Part shown: positions 47,568 to 59,921 of the stretch, piece after piece
Position numbering within the stretch: the first letter of the stretch is position 1
Layout of the letters: every line of letters begins with the position of its first letter
From: Rhipicephalus microplus
Lineage: Eukaryota; Arthropoda; Arachnida; Ixodida; Ixodidae
DNA: 64,000 nt
Assembly (NCBI RefSeq): GCF_043290135.1
Contig: NC_134707.1
Location: 70,609,906-70,673,905, forward strand
Direction: 5' to 3'
Translations under genes and position numbers: made by a program
Notes under the pieces: generated by a model
What the model was told of the DNA's origin: nothing
Database searches by the model: none
What the model saw: only the letters and a program-made list of their open reading frames with translations

Positions 47568-48240
47568 TGTTATGCCTGCGAGTCACCAGCGAAGGTGCAT
47601 GCCTCTGAAAAAGGCAATCTGTGTCAAGGCCAGCACGTGAGCCCGCCTGACGCGATGAACAACTCAACGGCGTCGTGACTCGGCGGTGCCTTTCTGCCAC
47701 GCACGCACAGTGAGTCACCTCACCCAGCGAGCCCGTCGAAGCAATCGGCGCCTTCCTGTTTGGAGAGTCTGACGCAATGCGTGGCGAAGTCACTCGTCCT
47801 TCGGTGCAGCCATGTGCAGCGCAGTGGCTCCAGATTTGATGAGAATGACGCGGCCCAGCGGCGATCCCATTGGAGGATTCTGACCTTACGACCAGCGACG
47901 CTTCTGGTTGGACATTTGGTTACTGAAAGACTCCACCCGGTGCAAATAAAAAAACCCTGTGGCGCGTCGTGAGCAGTATATTTATGTATCAGAGAAGAGA
48001 GCTCGGCTCTTCGACTCTCTAAGCTGCCGGCCCCAGTGCCGAATTTGTAACGCCTCTGTATATATGCTGTACATAAACCTTAATTAACTCACCGTCGTCT
48101 CGTCCACTCGTCTATCAGCTCTGCGCAGAAGCAGTCCCGAGCTGAGAAACCTACGCTACCAAACGGCTGGTGACCTTCCCGGCGGAGTCCGAAGCAGTGG
48201 CGCCTTCGGGACGGTGTCTGCGTCGCCGTCTTTCGTAACA
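47568..48240 (+). repeat. 3' LTR of the Gypsy-type element
   Basis: 673 bp; same start and end as 45548-46198, with an extra 'acgcggcccagcggcgatcc' stretch and many substitutions. The divergence indicates an old insertion or recombination between different copies. Confidence 0.9.
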
Positions 48241-48241
48241 G

Positions 48242-48302
48242 TGGTGGCAGCGGTGGGATTCGTGACGCCCTTCGTAACGTCGCCGGAGGCGCGATTCGTA
48301 AC
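48242..48302 (+). other. PBS and leader after the 3' LTR
   Basis: TGGTGGCAGCGGTGGGATTC follows the 3' LTR, then about 40 bp of leader ending 'gattcgtaaca' against the CA tract. An element should end at its 3' LTR, so a second internal region once began here. Confidence 0.75.
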
Positions 48303-48367
<65 letters not shown>

Positions 48368-48433
48368 ACGCACACGCACACGCACACGCGCGCGCGCACA
48401 CACACGCACGCACGCGCTCACATACATACATAG
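48303..48433 (+). repeat. (CA)n microsatellite
   Basis: Pure CA to about 48357, then CACG-interrupted units and a short CATA tail. Confidence 0.98.
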
Positions 48434-48989
48434 ATATTACTCCCTTACGTATCTTCTTTGAGTTTGTTCAAACAACGACGCCTAGACAGTCCACGGCTTG
48501 TTGTCTACAGCACCGTGGCGTTTGGCGCATTCTTTGACGAACTTTGCAGTTTTCAAGCTGAAAAAATGGAAGAGCTTCATTCTGTTCCCGCGTTCCGTGA
48601 AAAACCATGCTAAAAAAGAAATCCACTGGTAATCCCTGTTTTGATGCAATGCCGCGATTACATTTACCGTTACATTCATCCAATTGCAGGCCTGCGCCTT
48701 CCATTGTTATTACCACTCGCAATAGTTCTGACGAGCGCCACTACGAGTTATGGAGTCAGCACCAATGTTTCAGAGCGTTAGAAGACCCTTTTACAATTCT
48801 TGTTACGAGGCAGTTTAACTGCCTCGTGATTTTTTTGTTGAGTTGAAATGAATTTTACGTGTTTAAAAAAGCTCAGCCATCTTGAAATGTTTGGTATCTT
48901 GGCCTACCCTAGTTGAGTATCATTTCCTATGCTGATACCAAATTTTCTTTCTTTTTTTATAAAATATTAATAAATCAAGTAAAAAACGC
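48434..48989. other. Non-coding stretch without recognised features
   Basis: Only short unrelated open frames. Confidence 0.4.
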
Positions 48990-49380
48990 CATACGATAAA
49001 GCCGTGAATACTCACAAGCCATTGGAAATTTTCTCTTGTTTGAATATTTTGTCAGACAGAAAGGTAAAAAGAGGTTTCATAACCCGATAAACAAATGTTG
49101 CTTGCGCCCTAAGTAGGCCAGCACATAAGCTCCTCGGAAGAGGGTCTTCGAAAGCAGTGTTGATCTGTTTCTTTAGATGCCATTATTCTTCTTTTTGTGG
49201 GGACGGCTCTGAGCCCTCCTATAGTAGGGTACTATGTTCTCTGAATCGTTAAACATTTATTCTAACAAAAGCAGTCCTTCATCCATTGTTCATACAGGCC
49301 CATGGAACGGCATTTATGCTCTCCCATAGTAGTGTACCTAGTACAATAAATTGTTACCCACATTTTTAAACACCCACATG
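48990..49380. repeat. Segmental block x, copy 2 (partner 28400-28760)
   Basis: Collinear with 28400-28760, with the 'gggacggctctgagccctcc' and 'ctctcccatagtagtgtacctagta' landmarks. The last part is internally duplicated once in this copy. Confidence 0.55.
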
Positions 49381-49444
49381 GACACCCTTGGGTAGCACTC
49401 TGGTCCCCGTAGTCTAGTAAAAAAAGTAAATAATCGTTGAGCAC

Positions 49445-49487
49445 ATTTAAATACGAAGCATTTCTTAGTGAGCTTCGGCGACTTTGC

Positions 49488-49488
<1 letters not shown>
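49445..49488 (-). repeat. Composite terminus, reverse orientation
   Basis: Reverse complement of the terminal text at 25990-26030: 'aagcatttcttagtgagctt' then 'cggcgactttgca', directly before the TATC tract. Confidence 0.65.
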
Positions 49489-49789
<301 letters not shown>

Positions 49790-49799
49790 TTACGACTTT

Positions 49800-50970
49800 T
49801 AGCTCTCCTAGCCGTTTCAATAATGGTATCGATATCAAACTTGGTATGGCTTAACCTGACTGTATGAAAAACACATTTGATTAGTCATAACATGAAAATC
49901 AAGACGTGAATGTCATGAATGTGTTGATTCATGATTCACAATTCCTGGTCATGCAGGTCTTGCGGTGGTTTCGTACACATGGCCTTTTGCAAACCTGGTA
50001 TTGTAATGACATGATTGCATGGCGAACCTAAGTGACAGACCCTAACATAAAAATCATGACATGCGTGTCATGTAACAACACGACTACGTGCCAAGCTCAT
50101 GATGCGCTTGCGGGTGTTTCGGTAGCGTCACATGTACCAAATTTGGTATTACGGTACCTGAATGGTTGATGAAGGTATGTGACTGATACAAACTTGATAA
50201 TCATGAGATGCGTTCCATTTAACAACGTGACTACATGCCACGATCATGATGCGCTGGCGGGAGTTTCACTAGCTTCACTTTCCCAAATTTTATATTGCGG
50301 GCGTGAATGGATGAAGAAAGTATGATACTGGTGCAAACATGATAAACATAAGATGCATGTCATGTAACAACATGGCTACATTCTACATTCATGATGCATT
50401 CGCAGTCGTTTCGCTAGCTTCACATATACCAAATTAGGTATCACGGGACGCGAATAGACGACATAGGTAAATGACACATACAAACATGATAAGCACGACA
50501 TGCGTGTCATGTAACAACATTACTACATGCCACACTCACGGTGCGCTCGCGGTCGTTTCGCTAGCTTTTTATATGCCCAATTTAATATTACGTGACGTCA
50601 ATGGAGGACGAAAGTATGATACTGGTGCAGGCATGATAAACATGAGGTGCGTGTCATGTGACAACATGACTACATGCTACGCTCATGATGCGCTCGCGGC
50701 CGTTTCGCTAGCTTCACGCGTACCAAGCTCGGTATTGCGTGACGCGAACGGACGACATAGCTAAATGACACATCCAAACATGATAATCACGACATGCTTG
50801 TCATGTACCAACATGTCACAATGATGATGCGCTCGCAACCGTTTCAGTACCTTCACATATGCCAAATTTGGTATTACGTGACGCCAATGGATGACGATGG
50901 TATGACTGGTGCAAACATGATAATCTTGAGATTCTTGTCATGTGAACACATGACTACATGACACAGTCAA
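49800..50970 (-). repeat. ~148-bp satellite array, reverse orientation
   Basis: About seven diverged units in inverse orientation to 24801-25945. 'cgtttcgctagcttcac'-type cores recur near 50127, 50268, 50410, 50558, 50704 and 50845, a spacing of about 140-148 bp. The order of unit, linker 'ctcctagccgtttcaataatgg', tetranucleotide and terminus mirrors that at 24801-26035. Confidence 0.85.
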
Positions 50971-52030
50971 CAGAGAGAGAGATGTAGACTTTATTATTAT
51001 CCAGCAGATTGCCGTGGTGGGCTCCCACCTAGGGACCAACGGAGAGAGTGGGTCTCCCCGCAGCTTCTTTGGCATGCTGAATCGCCCTAAGTTGCTTTTA
51101 CAGGCCCGAAATGAGCAGCGCAGTCCGCCAACGTGCCCGAAGGTCTTCATTTGAGGCCGCGACCCCGGAATTTCTGAATAATGCTGGACATTCCCACAGG
51201 ATATGGTCAAGAGTGGCTCTAGTGGTACAGTACTGGCATTGATTAGAACTATAGACGTCGGGATATATGTGGTGCATGATGACAGGGTTCGTGTATGTGC
51301 ATGTTTGTAGCTGCCGCCACTGAACGGACTGGGCCAGATTTAGCTTGGGCTGAGGTGGATGGTACTCCCGCCTTTGCAGTCGATAGTGTGGAATTATCTT
51401 ATTAAATTTAGTGAGCCGTTCGTCCCATTACCACACCGGCGCATAAAGGTCTGTTAGGGTGGCCGCTTCGTCTGACGTGACTCGGAACGTAAGAGCTCGA
51501 GCCACGTTGTGCGCCAGTTCATTCGGATGGTCCTCCACGTTACCTAGTAGTGTGTGAGCAAGGAACCACAAGATGTGCACGTATTCGTCCGCCTCGTGAA
51601 TTTCGCTTGTACTGAGAATTTGCAACGCCTCGGGGGAGATTTTGCTGGTGGCGTACTTTCGAATGGCTGTCTGTGAGTCGCTGATTACACATGATCCATT
51701 AGTGTGGGCTATTGCCATCGCGATAGCCACTTCCTCTGCCGTTTCTACGTTCTGTGTAATGATTGACTGTATTTTTCCTCCCATACATCAACTGCTCAGC
51801 GTCTCATATGTTATATTGAGTTAGTCACAAGTAGTCTAAGTGTTTTTCTGGTGCGCCAAGTTGCTTCCGTGTTTATGCGTATGATCCTGTCGCAAACTTG
51901 GAGCTCGTCAACAACGGTATGCACCTCAACCACTCTCGTCCGTCTCACCACGCCTGTAATGCCCCGAATATCTCTAAGTTGCTCTACGCATGTAGTATAG
52001 CACTTTAATGAACCCTTCCGGTTCAATCTT
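50971..52030 (-). mobile_element. 5'-truncated I/R1-like LINE, RNase H end
   Basis: On the minus strand an RNase H domain is readable: 'ETAEEVAIAMAIAHTNGS', 'CVISDSQTAIRKYA', 'EYVHILWFLAHT' and 'PNELAHNVARALT', matching the E-D-H-D pattern. Downstream is a zinc knuckle 'CQYCTTRATLDHILWEC' (CCHC) and a Pro/Gly-rich tail. The 3' end is 'AATAAAGTCTACATCTCTCT' at about 50977, planted in a satellite unit. The reverse transcriptase is absent, as expected for incomplete target-primed reverse transcription. The frame is broken near 51427 and 51785-51810. The upstream open frame at 51811-52026 is probably part of the same element but carries no motif I recognise. Confidence 0.75.
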
Positions 52031-53457
52031 CTCCGCTTTGATCACAAGCAAAGTTGTGAACAGACGTATCCAGGCGCACTCAGACCAAATTCGTTGCCTC
52101 TCCGGTCCCCCTCCCCTCCTCCGTGTTTTCGGCTTTGCCATGGCCATTGAATGAACAGAACTACGATTGCAGCCTTTCGCAAGATAATCCTAAAGGGGTA
52201 GCCAGAAGAGGGGGCAAGCAAGAACTTGTTTTTTGTTTAATTTACGTGTTTCTTAATACACGTAAAACATCTATGTGCCTGAGCTGGTTTATAATGAAAG
52301 TTTAACCTTCTTTATAAACCTCCCCGGACAAAAAATATAATTTTAGTGAGCACAGCTCTACCTCTAGCACACAAGAAAAAAAAACTTCGAAGATTATCAG
52401 CAGATGTGGCCAAAAGCGGTGCCTAGAATAAGCCACGGTTTTTTTTTTGAATGTTGTTTTCAAAGAGCCGCGGAACAACTGGTAAAGTAATTTTGGTCAA
52501 ATGTTCTGAGTGGACTGTGTTTCCTCTGTTTGGACACAAGTTTTTTTTTCACGAGATCATCGGTACAAATGCAACAGCACCACGTGTCCCTGCGTGCCTT
52601 CGCCGCATCAGCCACCCCTATAGCCTCAGTTGTTCCTAGCCTAGTACTTCGCGCTTACCATAGATACGTGACTGAGTCACGCTACACGGTGTTGCACAAT
52701 CAATATACCAAGCCGCCTACAAATCATGGCTAACCACCTCGACGAGACAGTTTGTCATCGCCTGGGGCTGAGTTATGGACAACGTGCTCTGTTTCCTTGT
52801 TGCAACCACTACCACAGGTGGCAGTTGGGAGTTTTGCTTTGGCAGAAGTACAAACGTGTGTACTTTCGCGGAAACAGTTGAATAATGTGCGTCATTAGGG
52901 TCGCTTCATTACTCACTTAGACGACATATCATGGGGTTTGCTCTATCGAATGCTTTGCGGCCACGAATAACGCCGAGGAAAGTACCGCGCGTTTCGCAAT
53001 ATGTATCGAGCGTACGATGTTATCATGAACCAGTGCTGTATAAGAAGCGCGACGATGCAGCGCACGAAGTCAGCTGAATGAGGCATGCGTAAAAAATTGT
53101 TCACTAAGTCTTGGCACAAGCCCATGTAGTAGTGATCAGAATTCAGACAAACCATTTGAAAGCAGGAGTGATGAACACTATTTCGCGATCTCCTAGGTAT
53201 GCTGAACAATACAACGTTTATGATGCAGCTAATATTTACTCAGTAGCACACCATGCTGTAAGTTCAACTAACTGCTTTGTAAGCATGGTGTGGTGTTGCC
53301 AACCCATGTAATGTTCGGAAGCCAGCGGAGCTGTACAGGCCACGCCAGGGTTGTGATGGTAGACATCAACACATATTTATCTTCGTGGCAATATCACTAT
53401 ACTCTTGTGAAAGAGTCATTATTCAGAATGACTGACAGTTGGGTGTGTTGGTAAATG
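52031..53457. other. Non-coding stretch without recognised features
   Basis: No domain or repeat recognised. A C/T-rich segment at 52095-52130 and a frame at 53111-53311 (TTG start) have no support. Confidence 0.4.
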
Positions 53458-54026
53458 TTGATGATGAAACAAGCGCTCAAAAATATACACACTTAGAGAA
53501 GACACAGACGAGCGCTTACTAGCAACTGAATATTTTATTTTGAAGCGAACTCAAATATATGCATAAGACGCATGTACGTCTTCCGGAACCTCCACCTGTA
53601 ATCATCAACAACGTCATATACCAAAAAACCACTCCCATAATCAAAGGCACACAACCGACAACAAGCACGTGATGAGCCCACCAAAAACTAAGAAAAAAAC
53701 GTAAAAATAAATGCACAATGTTATGATATGTCGAAAAAGGCAAAATCTACATCTGTTAGTAAAACAGATGGTTGACTGACGCAACTGTCACCTCCTTTCC
53801 TAATTCTATGCGCTGACTTGATTTCCCTCGTTGTCCCTTTTTTGTTGCTGGAATTTTTCCTGTGTCTGAAAATGATGACACTAATGATCACAGGCGAAGG
53901 TTCGGAATGACGTACATGCGTGTTTTGCATATATTAGTGTTCACTTCGAAATAAAATTTTCAATTGCAGTAAGCGCTAGTCTGTGTCCTCTGTGAGTGTG
54001 TGTTTTTAGCGCTTGTTTCATCATGA
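53458..54026 (-). mobile_element. Penelope-like element remnant with inverted repeats
   Basis: Two ~100-bp arms, 53458-53560 and 53932-54026, are inverted copies of each other. The shared text includes 'gatgatgaaacaagcgct', 'gacacagac.agcgcttact' and 'ttttattt.gaag'. Between them a minus-strand frame (about 53724-53858) encodes 'REIKSAHRIRKGGDSCVSQP', then 'SVLLTDVDFAFFD'. This resembles the C-terminal end of the GIY-YIG endonuclease region of Penelope-like elements, whose pLTRs can be inverted. The reverse transcriptase is missing. The alternative is a fold-back DNA element that captured the fragment. Confidence 0.5.
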
Positions 54027-54439
54027 GTCATTATTTACAGTTCCTTTAGCCGTGTAAATAAAATGGCTACGTTCTTGGCGTCGGTCACCTAACCCAAATT
54101 GTTACACATACCGTGTTGCTCCCACAGTGTATTTGTGCTGTAGAGAAGCGTAAAAGTTGGCCTTTATGGCCCACTTTTAAGCTTATTGTTGATGTTTTTC
54201 AAAAAAAAGTATTAGTTCGAAGTTATCGCTTAATTTCCCTCGCTGTCCTTCTCTTCTTGTGTGTAGCTTTTTCCCACTTCAGCTGTAAAAAAGAACAAGA
54301 AGAACACCACTCCTATTTCAAAACTGATGCGAATGCATCAAGAATTTCGTTAGTCAATCACCTTCAAGAAACAATAAACCCAGTTGTATTTCTGATCATT
54401 TTACTCAACTTGGAACACCGGAAGGATTTGTGTATAGGA

Positions 54440-55070
54440 GCAACTCTTATGTGAAGAACTCTTTCTCACTTCTTTGCTCAAAAAGGAATCGGGGATGCGT
54501 AAAAAGAGTTTCCGTAATGAGGCGGTAAGAGTGAGTAGAAAGACTGGCTGGGCATTGCGAGAGAAGCGTTTCTTTTTCCTTTTTCTGCACTAGTGCCTCA
54601 CGCTCGCCGAAAGCTGCTGCGTGGAGGAATAGGGTTAATAAATGTTTTCGCGCGAATATGCAGGAACCGAGCTTTTGGGTAAACGCTTCGTTAACACGCG
54701 CCAATGAAATCTAGCATTAAGAAAAAAACAGCGTTCACAGACCGTTCGTCGTTCTGAAAGTTATGACAGCACATGCCACGCTCGCAAGGTGAAAACAAAG
54801 CAACCTCACGCTGCGTCGCAGAACGCGTTCCGTTACAGAGGAGCCCCTGACAGTTAAGCTCTTCGCATCAGCGGCACTGGTGAGCGAGCAATTAGCGCTA
54901 AGTGCCGGAGCGTGCGAACGCCTGGAAACGTGAGTAAACAAAACACAACATAAAAATGGGTAGTGGTATGCGTCAACGCGCAGTGCTGCAGTTGGAAGCA
55001 ATGTTGTAAACAAGGTGCTGGAACCGTCGTTGAAAACATGCTTGCTTTGAAAAAAAAAACTGAAACAAAA
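54440..55070. repeat. Dispersed block, copy 2 (partner 1030-1700)
   Basis: Collinear partner of 1030-1700; landmarks are listed there. Lacks the G14 run. Confidence 0.6.
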
Positions 55071-57091
55071 AGCTTTTCACGCCAGCTTCTTTTCAGAGAG
55101 CACAGCACCTGAGTTGCTGCCATGCCGTGCTCTCAGAATCCTTTGCTGATAGGCGGGTTCAGGGCTGCAAGACCATTTCACTGTATTTCTTTAATGTTTT
55201 CGTTGGGCTTGGTTTTCTAATTAGCATGTCTGTGTATGCTCAGCAAATGGGTTTAGATGGGCAAGAACATGCTCGTTTCGGGACAGAGAAAGCATGATCC
55301 CTTTTTATTAGTTTACCTTAAGCGTGAGACTCAGTTGTTCGAAGATCTGTATTAACATCGCGTGTAGCGCAACGAAACGAACGGGAAACTGTGGTATCAT
55401 GGTATGTAGCACAATAAAACGACTTAACACCAAAGTAGGAACGAACACGAGCACCTGTGCAATTATTTCGCCTTTTGTTTCATTCTTTCGCTGCCCTAGT
55501 TATGATGACATTGAAGTTCAAATACACACTCGCCCAACCTTCGGCTTTTTGAAGCTGTAATACTTTTGATTGCCGGCCCTAATATTCTGAAAAATAATAA
55601 AACGTGACAGAACGTTCTGACACACACACACAAATGCAAACACACAAAGTAATGCGATATATTACAGCAACCTATGCATAAGCACAACACCGTACAGCAA
55701 TATTAATATGCGTTTTCTCCTGTGCATGTGCCCCTTTGCGGTACGCCGAAGTCATCTGCAGAGCTACAAAAGTTCTAGATAACTATTCTTACCATTTCTT
55801 TCAGATAAAGTCATTATGATATTCTGAGAATGCATTAAGAAGAATTCCAAACTTTGCACCTTCTTGTCTGGCCACTTTATTGACTCCATTTTCTCTTCGA
55901 GTAACAGCTGTAGGTGGGAAATTATTTTATGAATAGTGGCTATGATATTGAGCTGTTTTGGTTTTCTAATTTTCGTTTTAATACCTATGAAGCCTAAAAA
56001 AGCATTACATAAGGTCTGCGCGTACATATATTCAAGATACATTGGTCAGAAATAGCATTATAATAGGCATAAGTGAGCATAACATGAATACTGTGGGTAC
56101 ATGAATACACAATAGATACAAACAGTTGGAATGATGAATATCAATTCGAGTGGCTTTTATTCTGAAAAATGATTATATACTTTGATGAATGCGGATGCGC
56201 AAATCAGGGCAGAAATTTGGTGAAGCAGGCTGTTCTAAGTGGTTGCTATGCGAAAAAAAAAAAAGAAAGTGTTGTTCCATAGGTCGTTGATGACGCATTG
56301 CATCAAGGGCTGCTAGAATTTCTGCGATGTTACATTCGTTTCCATTGTCCATGAAACCTAAATGACTGGGTTTGTTCTATTTGAGACTCCTCAACTGATC
56401 GACAGGTGAAGTTACTGTGTTTTATCCTATATAGAGTTTTGTAGAAGTCAGTTTGGTGTCTACGTAGAACGAAGCCAGTTGTTTTTTCTTAACCCTTTTG
56501 ATCCTATCTTCGTGGATACCAGCATGAAACTGTGACCATTCGACGTGCAACCCGGTGATACGACGAAGTATAGAAATGACGTTCTGACTTGACGGGACCT
56601 GATGAAATTATTATGGCATGAGACAATTTCGCTTGACATGGATGGCAACCTCACCAGCCCTGCCAATATTCTGCGACATTGCCCGTGCACTCACCGCTGC
56701 TTTCGCAATCAGTGCAAGTAAGCAGACCTGAGTAGCAGAGTAAGATATTTTTTCTCATAGTCTTGACCCATCAGCTGCACGTGGGCACTGCTGAGCACGA
56801 GGTCGTGTGCTTGATTTTTCTGGGGTCGTGCCGTTGTGTCGATGGGAAAGTATGAAAAAGCCCGTTTGCTACGCATGGCGAGCCGGTTGAAAGCCTGTTA
56901 AACAATTGCAAGCTAATGAATGCTGTACTGGAGCCCGTATGACGACACTACTTCTATAGAGTGGTATGCAGGTTTGAAATGTGAAGGTTTACGAGTAGCA
57001 TGAATAGTAAAAAAAACAGGCGCAAGTCATTTATCCAAGTTCTAAATGCGCAAAAAGAAGTGAGTTTCTAATGCGACAAAAATTGCGCATT
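55071..57091. other. Non-coding stretch without recognised features
   Basis: AT-rich with no supported gene. A short CA-like run occurs at 55620-55632. Confidence 0.4.
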
Positions 57092-59545
57092 TTGTTTGTT
57101 TGTTTCTTTTTTTCTTTATTAGTTTATTAAGAACAATCGCAAAATTGTCCGAGGAGACATGGTGAAAGACAAACATTGCTTCACTGGGTTATGCCACCCA
57201 TACAGCAGCAGCAGCAGCCAAAAAATACATACACAAATATTAAAGGGTACAAGAAAATCAAATAATACAGCTCTGCACAATATCACACATTTATACAGCA
57301 ATAAAAAAAATAAAAGAAAACATGCGTACAATTTTACAAAAAATTGCTCGCAACTCCCAAGCAGAAAAATAAAATCGTATTATACTGATCTACACAAACA
57401 AAAAAAAAGCTAGGAAAAACTTGAAGGGCTCACAATTCACATGTGGGAAGAGAAAAAGAAAGATTAACACAATACATAACATTTATACTGAGCCATAGTA
57501 CTCTTTTATTTGCATTAGTCCTCTGAACTTATCAATTCTTTCATTGTTTTTTGATACGCTTACTTCCTAATTCTTTATTGAGGAGATCGATGGTGAAGGT
57601 ATAGCCATTGATGAGGTTAAAAATTCGAACCGCAAGATTTTGTTCCCCATATTTTGTTCTGCTATGTGGTATAAATACAGAACTATTTCTGAATTTGTAG
57701 CCTGTCGTTTTCCCACTATACTTACTCTGGAAGGAATGTTTGTCAGACTTATGTTGCCGCATATTTTCCAGAAATAGTTTGTATGTGTATAGTTTGGGCA
57801 TCTTTAATATTTTACTTTTGAAATAATATATTCGAGTGCTTATAATACGTATTAAATTTTCTATTGCACGTAGTGCACGGTTTTGAAGCATTCGAAGTGA
57901 TCTTAAATTTTACTCTGTTGTAGTGGACCAAACTAGAGAACACTACGTTAAACGGGAATGTATAAGTAGATTGTAGATGCGGTGCTTCACGCTTGTTGGT
58001 AGTAAATATCGCGGCCTGTTTAATGCACCTACAGCGCGGGCAATACTACTTTTGAAAGAATCTATATGTGGTGACCACGACATGTTCTCGCGGAATATAA
58101 CCCCACGAAAATTCACCATACACTACTGTTGAATAGTTACTTTTTGAATCTGTAGCTGAGCGTGACAAGCCGTTTAAAACAAACAGCAAGTATTTTGTTT
58201 TACGTAAGTTTATTTGAAGTTTATTTGCATTAAGCCACATATCTCATCTTTGTAGCCAGGTGTTGGCTTGTTCAAAAATACTGTGCAATTTCTTTATGAG
58301 AAGAACACGTTAGCGTCGTCGGCATATTGTATACTATTAAAGTAGCCCTGTACCTATACAATATAATTCATATACAAAAAAAGAGAATGGGTCCTAAACC
58401 GGAACCTTGGGGTACACCGTACATTGTGGTCTGAATTTTAGAGGTAGTGCCAATGATCATAGTTTACTGGGTTCGTGTCGTTAGATAGCTTTTTATTAAA
58501 AATAAAGGAACGCCACGAATACCATAGTGAGGTACGTTTTCGAAAAGAACTTTGTGTATCACGTAATCAAATGATTTTCTAAAATAAAAAACTATAAACC
58601 AAGGGTTACCATTCGATATTCAATGTTGTCAAGAATTTGTTCTTTTATTTCAAATAAAGCTGTTTCTAAAGATTTACTTTAACAGAAACCATATTGCTTT
58701 TGTGTAATTAAGTTTTAAGTGTTTAAAAAGCCACTCAGTCTGTTGGTTGTTATGTGTTCAGCAATTTTCGCGAAAACTGAAAGTACGGATAATGGTCTTT
58801 ATTAATTCATATCAATAGCTGATCCATCTAAATGAATAATGGTCACTCGAGCTATATTCATTTTATCCGGGAACACGCCATTTGAAAGAATTAGGTTACA
58901 GATATGAGTTAGTGGTATGCTTCCATATTCACAAATGGCTTTCCACGGCTGCACATTTACATCGTCAGCGCCAGCCGCACAACCGTCTTTAAGTGATGAG
59001 ATTTTGCCCTGGACCTCCTGCTCGATGGTGGCTACCAAAAACAAAGTAGAAGAACACCTATTTGCGGTATATTCAGATGGAGAGACTGGTACATTGGGTT
59101 GTGAAGATGAACCAACATCTGTAAATTGGACATTGAATGAACTTGCAATCTGAACGTCTGACAGACCACTTTGTTGAAGAGTAACAATATTTTTTTCTGG
59201 GACCCAATTTATTACCTCATTCATTGCCCTCCACATGAGATTGAATTTTCCCGATACAGCAGTGAATTTATTCATGTAATATCCGTGTTTGGCGCGTTTA
59301 ATATCAGAATTTGTTTATTTCGTTCTGATTCAAACGCCCGCAAGTTTTCGCTTTTACTTCTTAGGAAAATTTGAGAAAGAACTTTGCGCGCTTTAAATCT
59401 GTTATAGAGCTCACGTGAAATCTAAGGCTTTCTTGCTTTTTTGTGCTTTTTTCAGCTTCACAAGAGGGAAGCATCTGTCGTATAAAACCAAGACTATAGA
59501 TATAAAAACGTCGTAAGCTGTGTTTGCGTCTGTATTCGTAATGAC
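57092..59545 (-). pseudogene. Old LINE, decayed, interrupted by a younger LINE
   Basis: Read on the minus strand with many frameshifts, this covers the 3' half of a CR1/Jockey-type LINE. Upstream is 'NTDANTAYDVFISIVLVLYD', then 'SLKDGCAAGADDVNVQPWK' (RT entry), 'GVPQGSGLGPILF', the catalytic 'QYADDANVF' near 58320, 'WLNANKLQINLRKTKY', and the C-terminal 'LQNRALRAIENLI' through 'SRTKYGEQNLAVRIFNLING'. The 3' untranslated end has AATAAA-like signals and an A-rich tail at 57092-57116. The 5' part is separated by the young LINE inserted at 59546 and, if present, lies beyond the window. Confidence 0.75.
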
Positions 59546-59921
59546 TTTTTTTTTTTTTTTTATTCAAGTACCCTAAAGGCCTGGGTAGGCATTACATAGG
59601 GGAGTTGTAGCACAATAAAGCTGTTACAATTACAGTGTATAATTTGAATAACAAATACAAACGATTGATATAAATATGCACATACATATGTAGAGATATT
59701 ATTACTTAACAGTACAGAGATGCTACGTGGAGGAATAAAGAAAGTACTACTAAAAAAAAAAAAAAAAAAAAAAAAACAGGACAACGAAACTCTAAGGAAA
59801 ATTTTCGCAGTGTTCAAAACAACAAAAGGATGCAAAGAAAGGATAATTCACGTTCATTGAAATACCGCGTACAAGAACAACGACAACAAGTACAACAAAG
59901 CAGATATGCACAAGAACAATA
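59546..59921 (-). other. 3' untranslated region and poly(A) tail of the young LINE
   Basis: About 375 bp. The AATAAA signal (59559-59564) overlaps the A16 tail (59546-59561). An A-run on the plus strand at 59752-59776 is a T-run in the transcript. Confidence 0.8.

Larger units (their letters stand above)
45548..48240 (+). mobile_element. Rearranged, deleted Gypsy-type LTR retrotransposon
   Basis: Two LTRs (651 and 673 bp) with TGTTA/TAACA ends flank a short interior. The first LTR is followed by a PBS matching the 3' end of a tRNA-Leu; the second is preceded by a polypurine tract. The interior keeps an integrase HHCC finger, a piece near the integrase C-terminus and an RNase H end, but lacks gag, protease, reverse transcriptase and the integrase catalytic core. 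The RNase H end lies after the integrase piece, the reverse of Gypsy order, so deletion and rearrangement both occurred. A second PBS follows the 3' LTR. (CA)n tracts lie on both sides. Confidence 0.8.
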
